Part shown: positions 1 to 6,750 of the stretch, piece by piece
How positions within the stretch are numbered: position 1 is the first letter of the stretch
Layout of the letters: each line of letters begins with the position of its first letter
Program-made: the position numbers and the translations under genes
From: Erysipelotrichaceae bacterium
Lineage (GTDB): Bacteria; Bacillota_I; Bacilli_A; Erysipelotrichales; Erysipelotrichaceae
Direction: 5' to 3'
Assembly (NCBI GenBank): GCA_024681275.1
Contig: JAILBD010000098.1
Coordinates: forward strand, 1 to 26,984
DNA: 26,984 nt
Notes under the pieces: generated by a model
Told to the model about the DNA's origin: nothing
Databases searched by the model: none
What the model saw: only the letters and a program-made list of their open reading frames with translations

Positions 1-41
1 CCCTTCCTGTTTCTACCATCTCTTCATCTATTAAAGCACAA

Positions 42-75
42 GAAAGAAAAAAAGACATCGCATTTAAGCGATGTC
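42..75 (-). terminator. Intrinsic terminator of the phosphate operon
   Basis: On the minus strand an 8-bp perfect stem (GACATCGC / GCGATGTC, 54-61 with 68-75) closes a 6-nt loop and runs straight into a U-rich tract (42-53). It ends the phoP-phoR-Na/Pi transporter-small membrane protein unit. The TAA stop of the small membrane protein gene (64-66) lies inside the hairpin loop. Confidence 0.9.
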
Positions 76-309
76 ATCGATCTTGAATAAGGCGAAGACT
101 CCGCAAAGGAATCCCAATATCACCGAAGGAAACCCAATGAAACAGATCATCCATTTCAGACTCTGTCCCAAAAGGTCATCGCCGAATGCGAACCAGACGA
201 TCGCCCCCAGGATCGCGTAGATCAGCGTGCACAGAGCCAGATACAGATTCTGGCGGTGGCGTCTTTTCATATTGAGTTTACTGACAAATTTCCACAACAG
301 TTTATACAT
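64..309 (-). CDS. Small two-helix membrane protein of unknown function
   Basis: This is an 81-residue protein I do not recognise. It has a basic N-terminus (residues 1-20, rich in Lys and Arg) and two hydrophobic stretches, about residues 24-43 and 50-75. It should therefore be an integral membrane protein with both ends probably in the cytoplasm. A GAGGGG ribosome binding site lies about 8 nt before the ATG. It starts 18 bp after the Na/Pi cotransporter gene and shares its terminator, so it is very likely co-transcribed with it. A role beside phosphate transport is suggested only by position. It is the last gene of the unit, and its stop codon sits inside the terminator hairpin. Confidence 0.7.
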   Translation of the reverse strand: MYKLLWKFVSKLNMKRRHRQNLYLALCTLIYAILGAIVWFAFGDDLLGQSLKWMICFIGFPSVILGFLCGVFALFKIDDIA

Positions 310-327
310 CTTTCATCCCCTCTTTTC

Positions 328-2010
328 TTAATGAGAGATCACATAATCCTGAGCATTGATGTTGATCAGATGGTCACCGATCCTCTCGGCATCATTTGAA
401 AGCTTCAGATATTGTGCACCGACACTCGGTGAACACTTTCCTTCATCCAGTCTCCGGATATGGTTCGCAGCCATCTGTCCGGTCAGGATGTCGATCTTAT
501 CTTCTTCCTCCTGCGCTTTTTTCAACATCTTCGGATCTCCGGTCAGATAGGCTTTGATCGTGCAGTCATAGAGACTGTTGATCAGAACAGTCAGCTGTCT
601 GATCTCTTTCAGAGCCTCCGGAGAGAACGTCTCCTCAGATCCCTGCAGATTATGGGCATATTCCACGATATTCACCGCATAGTCCCCTATCCTTTCCAGA
701 TCAGAGATCGAACGGTATGTGGAAGTGAGATAGCGATGGTCTTTTTTATTCAGATTTTGCTTGCGCGTGAGCTTGACGATGATATCGACGAGACCGTGAT
801 TGAGGAAATTCAGTTCCTTTTCGTTCTCCATAAATGCATTTTCCATGCTGAAATCAAGTGTCTCGATCATGTCGATCGCCATATTGAAATTGGTCATGGC
901 GATCTCAGCCATGTTGACGATCTCCTTGCGGACCTGTTCAACAGCGATAGGCGGGGTCTTGATCATGTTTTCATCGACAAAAAAGAAATGCTCTTTCTGT
1001 TTCTCTTCGTCTGTCTCCTTGACCAGCTTCTTCGTCAGATCGACAAGCAGGTCCGTAAAAGGAAGCACGATGATCACGGAAGCGATGTTGAAGATCGTAT
1101 GGAACATCGCCAGCTGTGTATGCGGCAGTCCCGGGAACATCTTTTCAAACATGATCCCGAACGACATGGAGCCCTTGCTCATGGACATGATCAGGATATC
1201 GATGACATAGACCAGGACGACACCGCCGATATTGAAGATCAGCTGTATCATGGAAGTCCTTTTGGCATTCGTACTATCCGATTTCATTCCCGCCAGCATA
1301 CCTGTCAGACAGGTACCTACATTGGCACCGAGCGTCAGATAGATGCCCTGCGTGATGTTGATCAGTCCTGTCACGACCATCGTGATCGCGATCGATGTGA
1401 TGGCCGAAGAGCTCTGAATGATCGCTGTCAGGATAGCACCCGCCACGATGAGCAGGAAGGTGGAATCGATACTTGCCAGGAACAGCTTCAAGCCCTCTGT
1501 CTGGGCAAAACCCTTCATGGAAGTGGACATCATGTTCAAGCCGGCAAACAACATGCCAAGTCCGGCCAGGACATAACCCAGCAGTTTTGTCCTGTCCTTG
1601 CGGGCAAACATGTTCATGAAGACGCCAACACCTGCCAGAGCCGAAAAAATGACATTGGCATCAATCCCGTTGTTTCCGAACATTCCCAGTGCCACGATCT
1701 GACCGGTGATCGTCGTTCCGATCTCGCCTCCGAAAATGATCGTCGCTGCCTGTTTCAGAGAAATGATCCCCGCATTGACAAAGCCGATCGTCATGACTGT
1801 GGTCGCGCCGGAAGACTGTATCGCCACCGTTGCCAGCGCACCGATCATGACGCCGACCAGTTTATTCCCTGATACTTTGGAAAAGAGTTTCTTCAGTTTA
1901 TCCGAACATATCGCTTCAAGATTCTTCGACATGATCTCACAAGCCATAAGAAAAACACCTACTCCGGCCATCAGCTGCAAGAAATTTGTCATAATCTGAT
2001 CTGATTGCAT
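328..2010 (-). CDS. Na+/phosphate cotransporter with C-terminal PhoU domain
   Basis: A 560-residue protein of the NptA/YjbB Na/Pi cotransporter family (SLC34-like), expected to import inorganic phosphate with Na+. The two family inverted-repeat signatures are visible: QSSGAT at residues 65-70 and QSSSA at about 199-203, each inside hydrophobic helices. Roughly eight or more membrane segments occupy residues 8-330. From about 350 to the end the sequence is soluble, helical and PhoU-like. I chose the ATG at 2010 over an upstream TTG at 2028 because a GGGGAG ribosome binding site lies 9 nt before it. The gene follows phoR, and a Pho box plus a -10 element lies in the gap, so PhoP control is likely. 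Family assignment is firm. Pi as substrate is family knowledge supported by the neighbours. Confidence 0.92.
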   Translation of the reverse strand: MQSDQIMTNFLQLMAGVGVFLMACEIMSKNLEAICSDKLKKLFSKVSGNKLVGVMIGALATVAIQSSGATTVMTIGFVNAGIISLKQAATIIFGGEIGTTITGQIVALGMFGNNGIDANVIFSALAGVGVFMNMFARKDRTKLLGYVLAGLGMLFAGLNMMSTSMKGFAQTEGLKLFLASIDSTFLLIVAGAILTAIIQSSSAITSIAITMVVTGLINITQGIYLTLGANVGTCLTGMLAGMKSDSTNAKRTSMIQLIFNIGGVVLVYVIDILIMSMSKGSMSFGIMFEKMFPGLPHTQLAMFHTIFNIASVIIVLPFTDLLVDLTKKLVKETDEEKQKEHFFFVDENMIKTPPIAVEQVRKEIVNMAEIAMTNFNMAIDMIETLDFSMENAFMENEKELNFLNHGLVDIIVKLTRKQNLNKKDHRYLTSTYRSISDLERIGDYAVNIVEYAHNLQGSEETFSPEALKEIRQLTVLINSLYDCTIKAYLTGDPKMLKKAQEEEDKIDILTGQMAANHIRRLDEGKCSPSVGAQYLKLSNDAERIGDHLININAQDYVISH

Positions 2011-2034
2011 AAGTCTATATCTCCCCAATATAAA

Positions 2035-2086
2035 CTTATACCGCCAATGTCATAGGTGTTTTAAGTGAAAGTCAAATGTTTGTAAA
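2035..2086 (-). promoter_or_regulatory. Pho box array and -10 element for the Na/Pi cotransporter
   Basis: Reading the minus strand, four hexamers follow one another with exactly 5 bp between them, an 11-bp period: TTTACA (2081-2086), TTGACT (2070-2075), TTAAAA (2059-2064) and ATGACA (2048-2053). Seven bp further on is TATAAG (2035-2040), a good -10, about 25 nt before the ATG at 2010. The B. subtilis PhoP site is a run of TT(A/C/T)A(C/T)A hexamers with this spacing, placed at about -20 to -60 of activated promoters. The geometry here matches. The array overlaps the last codons and the TGA stop of phoR. Confidence 0.75.
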
Positions 2087-3745
2087 ATCGGTCTTGTTGA
2101 ATGTGACAAGGAACGTGGAACCTTTTCCGGCTTCGCTTTCAAGGCTGATCGTTGCATTGTTCAATATGCAGCTGTGCTTGACGATCGAAAGGCCCAGACC
2201 GGTCCCGCCGACCTGTTTTGAACGGGCCTTGTCGACACGATAGAAACGTTCAAATATTCTTTCATGATGGCGCTTGTCGATACCGATGCCTGTATCAGTG
2301 ACTTTCAGATAAACGTGCCTGTCATCCGTATAGACTTCTGCCGTGACCTTTCCGCCTTCCCTGTTATAACGGATGCCGTTCTCGCACAGATTATAGATGA
2401 TACCTTCCAGTGTTTCCCTGTTGCCATAGACATAAGCTTCACAGGTCCTGGCTTCCAAGGTGACGGAACCCTTCTGTTCGCTATTGATCTCCTCGACGAC
2501 TCTTTCACAGAGTTCGCCCAGATCGATGTTCTCTTTTATGATCGAGCTTTCTTCATCATCGAGATGGGAAAGCTTGATGACATCATTGACCAGCATGATC
2601 ATCCGCTGAGCTTCACTGTAGATCTTATCGAAGCACTCTCTCTGATCGTTCTCCTTCACCAGACCGCTGAGAAGCAGCTCCGCATAGCCGCTGATCGTCT
2701 GAAGCGGCGTTTTCAGTTCATGAGAAACATTGGAAGCGAACTCCTTGCGCATGTTCTCGTTGGCATCCTTATAGGATTCATCAAAGATCAGCAGGACATA
2801 ACCTGAGATCACATCCTCAAGAATGACCGGACTGATCTCAAATTCGTAGTTCCTGTCATTCAGTTTGACTCGCTTGCTGGAACGATGCCTCTTTGATGCA
2901 TCCGCGATCAGATCCTGGATCTTGTCGTAATGACCGATGGAACTGATATATCCACCCAACATGTCCTGATCGATCTCCAGAAGATCGGCGGCGGCCTTGT
3001 TGATATCGATGATGACCTCTTCGGTATTCAGGAGGACCATGCCCTCATTCATGTTCTGGGTGATCGTCTCAAACTCCTGCTTCTTCTGCAGCAGGATCTC
3101 TCTGTCTCTGTTGATCAGCTTCTGCTGATCGGAAAGTTTCTTCAGGACAGGCCTGATCTCTCTGTAACAGTTGACATCATCCGGATTGTCGACATCGATC
3201 TGATCCAGAGGTTCGACGATCCTTCTGGTCAGATGGAAGGCGAAAGGAAAAGAAAAAACGAAGATCAGCAGGATGACGATCGAAAGAGGCTGGATCAGGT
3301 TCGTGATGATGTGATACACGGAAGGATAGGTGCTGGCAAGCCGTACGATATCGCCGCTTCTCAGCAGGACCGCAGTATAGATATACCTTTCAAACAAGGT
3401 GGAAGACTCTCTCGTGGAACTGCCGAAGCCCTTCTCAAACGCATCCTTTACTTCTTCACGGTCCATGTGATTGTCCATGCTGGAGATATCACTGCCGCTG
3501 TTATCGTACTCGACCACGCCCGAAGGATCTATGATGGTGATGCGGTAATCCGTCTCATCAAGATCATCAAGAAAAGAGATGCCGTATTCATCGATGCCAT
3601 AAGCGATGACTCTGGTCTCCGCCTCGAGGACATCCATCTGGGAGCGGTAGAACGACCTGTACATCTCATCCACTGAAAAAAGGACCGTGACAAAGAGCAC
3701 GATCAAAGCGACGGCAATGATGCTTTTGAATATCTTATTGGCCAT
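2072..3745 (-). CDS. phoR: PhoR-type sensor histidine kinase
   Basis: A 557-residue membrane histidine kinase. Order of parts: first membrane helix (about 7-25), extracytoplasmic domain (about 26-148), second helix (about 151-170), linker, PAS domain (about 225-325), then HisKA with the phospho-acceptor His342 in SHELKTP. The ATPase domain shows N box (NLCENGIRYN), G1 (DTGIGI), F box (ERFYRVDKARS) and G2 (GGTGLGLSIVKH) motifs. This is the typical PhoR layout. The ATG at 3745 was chosen because AAGGAAGAGG lies just upstream; an in-frame start at 3778 has no such site and would cut deeper into phoP. The gene overlaps phoP by 11 nt. The PhoR name rests on architecture plus the downstream phosphate transporter and Pho boxes. 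The enzyme should phosphorylate the adjacent regulator. Confidence 0.88.
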   Translation of the reverse strand: MANKIFKSIIAVALIVLFVTVLFSVDEMYRSFYRSQMDVLEAETRVIAYGIDEYGISFLDDLDETDYRITIIDPSGVVEYDNSGSDISSMDNHMDREEVKDAFEKGFGSSTRESSTLFERYIYTAVLLRSGDIVRLASTYPSVYHIITNLIQPLSIVILLIFVFSFPFAFHLTRRIVEPLDQIDVDNPDDVNCYREIRPVLKKLSDQQKLINRDREILLQKKQEFETITQNMNEGMVLLNTEEVIIDINKAAADLLEIDQDMLGGYISSIGHYDKIQDLIADASKRHRSSKRVKLNDRNYEFEISPVILEDVISGYVLLIFDESYKDANENMRKEFASNVSHELKTPLQTISGYAELLLSGLVKENDQRECFDKIYSEAQRMIMLVNDVIKLSHLDDEESSIIKENIDLGELCERVVEEINSEQKGSVTLEARTCEAYVYGNRETLEGIIYNLCENGIRYNREGGKVTAEVYTDDRHVYLKVTDTGIGIDKRHHERIFERFYRVDKARSKQVGGTGLGLSIVKHSCILNNATISLESEAGKGSTFLVTFNKTDFTNI

Positions 3746-4418
3746 CGGCCTCTTCCTTGAGACAGTAGCCGACGCCATGGACAGTCACGATGTGCCTGCC
3801 ATAACGGCCAAGCTTGTTCCTGAGCGTCCCGATGTGAACATCGATCGTCCTGGACTCGCCGAGATAATCGCTTCCCCAGATCTTCTCCAGAAGCTGCTGC
3901 CTGGACATGACGATCTCCTTGTTCTCCGTCAAAGTCAGCAGGAGCTCATACTCCTTGAGCGTCAGATCGATCTGCTGACCATCGACAAGGACCTCCCTCT
4001 TGAGCCGGTGGATCTCAACACGATCAAAACCTATCACTTCATTGTCGACAGAGAGCCTGCCTCTTCTTAAGACAGCCTTGACTCTGGAGACCATTTCCAT
4101 CATGCCGAACGGCTTTGACAGATAGTCATCAGCACCCATATCCAGACCGGTCACCTTATCGAATTCGCTGGTCTTGGCAGTCGCCATGATCACGGGTATC
4201 GCGTTATAACGCACATCCTCTTTCAGCCTTTTCAGGATCTGCAAGCCATCTTCTCCCGGCAGCATGATATCCAGCAGGATCAGCTCAGGCATCTCCTTTT
4301 CGAGCTCTTCAAAAAGACTGTGTCCGTCTTCCATGCCTAAAGCCTCGAAACCAGACAGTTTCAGTGTATAAATGATCAGTTCTCTGATCGAAATGTCATC
4401 CTCAACACAATATATCAT
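3735..4418 (-). CDS. phoP: PhoP/PhoB-type OmpR-family response regulator
   Basis: A 227-residue two-domain regulator. The receiver has the acidic pair Asp7/Asp8, the phospho-acceptor Asp50 in LLDIMLP, Thr80 and Lys102 (SKPF). The C-terminal half is an OmpR-type winged helix (about 130-222) with the usual recognition-helix region (SRTIDVHIGTLRNKLG). It is the first gene of the phosphate unit and overlaps phoR by 11 nt. Two TTTACA hexamers 11 bp apart lie upstream, consistent with autoregulation. No Shine-Dalgarno sequence is visible before the ATG, and a TATATT element lies only 9 nt upstream, so the mRNA may be leaderless. The start itself is fixed by the receiver fold, which begins at residue 2. 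Confidence 0.88.
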   Translation of the reverse strand: MIYCVEDDISIRELIIYTLKLSGFEALGMEDGHSLFEELEKEMPELILLDIMLPGEDGLQILKRLKEDVRYNAIPVIMATAKTSEFDKVTGLDMGADDYLSKPFGMMEMVSRVKAVLRRGRLSVDNEVIGFDRVEIHRLKREVLVDGQQIDLTLKEYELLLTLTENKEIVMSRQQLLEKIWGSDYLGESRTIDVHIGTLRNKLGRYGRHIVTVHGVGYCLKEEADGQ

Positions 4419-4427
4419 TACTATTTA

Positions 4428-4470
4428 AATATATCTTATCACAGGCATCAATTTGTAAAGTCTGTGTAAA
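4428..4470 (-). promoter_or_regulatory. Probable autoregulatory Pho box and -10 of phoP
   Basis: On the minus strand two identical hexamers TTTACA (4465-4470 and 4454-4459) are spaced 11 bp apart, the spacing seen in front of the Na/Pi transporter. Downstream are GATAAG (4435-4440) and TATATT (4428-4433) as possible -10 elements. With TATATT the transcript would begin within about 3 nt of the phoP ATG. Only two hexamers match well, so this site is less certain than the one at 2048-2086. Confidence 0.55.
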
Positions 4471-4496
4471 AAAGGCAGGGCTTCACGCCCTGCCTT
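4467..4496 (-). terminator. Intrinsic terminator of glgA
   Basis: A 10-bp perfect stem (AAGGCAGGGC / GCCCTGCCTT, 4487-4496 with 4472-4481) closes a 5-nt loop and is followed by a run of U residues. It begins about 10 nt after the glgA stop. The Pho box hexamer of phoP starts inside the U-tract region. Confidence 0.92.
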
Positions 4497-4506
4497 GAGA
4501 CCATTA

Positions 4507-6279
4507 TTACGGTTTTAACTGCAAATACAGTTCACGATACTGAGCAGCTGAGAGTTTCCATGACACATCTTTCTGCATATCGCGTTTGACCATCGCATCA
4601 TAGTTCTCGCGATGTTCAAAGTATAAAGTCTTGGCTCTGTTGATCGCATCCAGCAGCAGACCTGCATCATAGCGGTCAAATGTGAAGCCGTTGCCGTTGT
4701 CTTCATACATGTTGTATGGTTCGACGGTATCCTTGAGGCCGCCCGTCTCTCTGACGATCGGGGCTGTACCATAACGCATCGCGATCAGCTGTGTCAGTCC
4801 GCACGGTTCAAACAGAGACGGCACCAGCAAGGCATCTGCACTTGCATAGATCCTGTGCGCTCTGTCCTCGTCATACTGGATGCATGAACAGACTTCACCC
4901 TTGTACGCATTCTCATAGTAACGGAAGGAATCCTCATAACCCGGATCACCTGTTCCTAATACGACGAGCTGTGTATTGCCATCGATGATCTGCGGAACGA
5001 TGGAATTGACCAGATCCAGGCCCTTCTGGTTGGTCAGTCTTGAGATGAGGCCGATGACGAACTTGTTCTCATCGACATTGAGACCGAGTTCCTTCTGCAG
5101 TTCGATCTTGTTTGCCTTCTTGTTTTCGATCGCATCCTCAACGACATAGTTCTTGAAGATCCTCTCGTCTGTCTCCGGATTCCAGATATCGCAGTCTATA
5201 CCGTTGACGATACCTCTGAGCTTACCGGAATGATAACGCAGATGCGCATCCAGACCTTCGCCAAAGAATTCAGACTGGATCTCACCGGCATAAGTATTGG
5301 AAACGGTAGAGATCATATCGCAGTATGCCAGACCGCCCTTGAGCATGTTGGCATCGTTCCAGTTCTGCTTCAGGACATCCTTGTTGAAGACATAATCAGG
5401 CAGACCGGACCAGTAACGGATCGCATCCAGACCGTAGATGCCCTGGAAACGAAGGTTGTGGACTGTCAGCATCGTCTTGGATGAAGCCAGTTTTGTATTC
5501 TCGAACAGTGTACGCAGATAGATCGGGACCAGAGCAGCCTGCCAGTCATGGCAATGAATGACATCCGGTATCCAATCCAGGTAAAGCAACGCGCATAAGG
5601 CAGCCTTTGAGAAATAACAGAACTTAGGAATATCATCTACCATGTTGGTATAAGGATTGCCGCTGGTGAAGAGCTCCTCATTATCGATGAAGTCATAAAC
5701 GACACCATCCCACTCATACTCCATGATACCTACATAAAACTGTTTGCCATCGGCAAAAAGATCCATATAGAATTCACCGCGGTATACCATCTGCTCCTGG
5801 TACTTCCAAGGAATGCATTTATAACGCGGAAGGATGACCTTGACATCACAATTCTGTTTGACCAGCTCTTTTGGCAAAGCGTACATGACATCTGCCAGAC
5901 CGCCCGTCTTGACGAACGGATAGCACTCAGAGCCGATGAACGCAACACTTCTGCGCGGACCGAGATCTTCAACGATCTCCTGGACTGCTTCTTCGACCCT
6001 GACTTCAGCTTCCTCAACGGCTTCTTTCTTCTTTGCCGTCGTCTTGGCCTTTGTCGTCTTTGCTGCTTTCTTCTTTGTCGCTTCAAGCTCTTCGGCAAGT
6101 TTACCGTCAGCCGCGACCATCACTTCAGCAACCTTTTCTTCGATCTTTTCAGTCTCAGCTTTGGCCTTTTTCACAACTTTTTTGACCGTCTTTTTTTCAG
6201 GCTTCTCAGCACTTGCGGTCTTCGTTGTTTTTACTGTTTTTTTCTTTGTCTTTTTTTCTTCAGCTTTCTGTTCAGACAT
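4507..6279 (-). CDS. glgA: Glycogen (starch) synthase with lysine-rich N-terminal tail
   Basis: A 590-residue GT5 glycosyltransferase that adds glucose from ADP-glucose to alpha-1,4-glucan chains. The catalytic part begins at about residue 109 and has the KTGGLAD nucleotide-sugar motif (about 124-130), the VHNLRFQG motif, SRLTNQKG opening the second Rossmann domain, and the C-terminal acceptor/ADP site VPSLFEPCGLTQL with RETGGLKDTV. The catalytic part has the usual length of about 480 residues. Residues 1 to about 105 are an extra low-complexity segment of Lys, Ala, Glu and Thr (KKTKKKTVKTTK-like), resembling histone-H1-type or ribosomal-tail sequences. The ATG at 6279 has GAGGGGAG about 7 nt upstream, so translation of the tail is well supported. 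No other glg gene is in the window; the gene is a single-gene unit with its own terminator. Confidence 0.93.
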   Translation of the reverse strand: MSEQKAEEKKTKKKTVKTTKTASAEKPEKKTVKKVVKKAKAETEKIEEKVAEVMVAADGKLAEELEATKKKAAKTTKAKTTAKKKEAVEEAEVRVEEAVQEIVEDLGPRRSVAFIGSECYPFVKTGGLADVMYALPKELVKQNCDVKVILPRYKCIPWKYQEQMVYRGEFYMDLFADGKQFYVGIMEYEWDGVVYDFIDNEELFTSGNPYTNMVDDIPKFCYFSKAALCALLYLDWIPDVIHCHDWQAALVPIYLRTLFENTKLASSKTMLTVHNLRFQGIYGLDAIRYWSGLPDYVFNKDVLKQNWNDANMLKGGLAYCDMISTVSNTYAGEIQSEFFGEGLDAHLRYHSGKLRGIVNGIDCDIWNPETDERIFKNYVVEDAIENKKANKIELQKELGLNVDENKFVIGLISRLTNQKGLDLVNSIVPQIIDGNTQLVVLGTGDPGYEDSFRYYENAYKGEVCSCIQYDEDRAHRIYASADALLVPSLFEPCGLTQLIAMRYGTAPIVRETGGLKDTVEPYNMYEDNGNGFTFDRYDAGLLLDAINRAKTLYFEHRENYDAMVKRDMQKDVSWKLSAAQYRELYLQLKP

Positions 6280-6402
6280 TTTGTTACTCCCCTCACAGTT
6301 CAATAAAAAGTCAATATTCAGGAAAACCTGCTTGTGACACCCTTATTATCTCATCTTTTTCTTTTTTTCATAGTTCTCTCAGACGTTTTTGTTTCCATAT
6401 AT

Positions 6403-6427
6403 GAAAAAAGACGGCTCAAAACCGTCT
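6403..6427 (-). terminator. Intrinsic terminator of the second two-component operon
   Basis: The stem AGACGG / CCGTCT (6422-6427 with 6409-6414) closes a 7-nt loop and is followed by six U residues. The TAG stop of the DUF952 gene (6426-6428) forms part of the upstream arm. Confidence 0.85.
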
Positions 6428-6743
6428 ATTTTCGTATACAGTCAAGATAAGCTTTCAGGGGTCTGACGGTCTTGATGTGCCGCATATCGATCCGCTCATA
6501 GAAGTGAGGAAAGAGATGATCGGGATCCTTCTCTTCATAACGGATCCGATCTTTGATTGCTTCCTCATCGATATACAGGACAAGATAGGAAGCTGCATCA
6601 TCCGCGTATCTTCCAATGATCTTCAAAACGCCTTCCAGAGTCGAAGAATGGATGAGACCATATCTGTCAAGCTCATCCTGGCCGAACTGATCGTGTCCCT
6701 TCTCTTTTTCCCAGGCCTCTTTTTTCGTGATGTGATAGATCAT
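6426..6743 (-). CDS. DUF952 family protein
   Basis: A 105-residue soluble protein whose pattern fits DUF952: an IYHI opening, LIHSST near residue 30, a central VLYIDEEAI strand, and FPHFYERID followed by a VRPL ending. The molecular function of this family is not settled. It starts 8 bp after the histidine kinase gene, so it is the third gene of the RR-HK operon, and a terminator follows directly. The ribosome binding site is weak (GGA a few nt upstream), suggesting translation coupled to the kinase gene. Its link to the signalling system is only positional. Confidence 0.75.
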   Translation of the reverse strand: MIYHITKKEAWEKEKGHDQFGQDELDRYGLIHSSTLEGVLKIIGRYADDAASYLVLYIDEEAIKDRIRYEEKDPDHLFPHFYERIDMRHIKTVRPLKAYLDCIRK

Positions 6744-6750
6744 GATTCCA

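Noticed and set aside
460..1872. A 470-codon plus-strand open frame opposite the Na/Pi cotransporter; similar long antisense frames at 9969-11126 and 13479-14546
   Set aside because: They lie wholly opposite well-supported genes, have Asp/His/Arg/Gln-rich shadow composition without domains, and lack ribosome binding sites. They reflect codon bias of the true strand.
6304..6321. TTGACT and TTGAAC with an 11-bp period just before glgA, resembling a Pho box
   Set aside because: Only two imperfect hexamers, and they fall immediately before the ribosome binding site, downstream of any likely start of transcription.
6345..6350. GATAAT as a glgA -10 element
   Set aside because: A reasonable -10, but no -35 above background at 16-18 bp, only an A-rich stretch. 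Not strong enough to list as a promoter.
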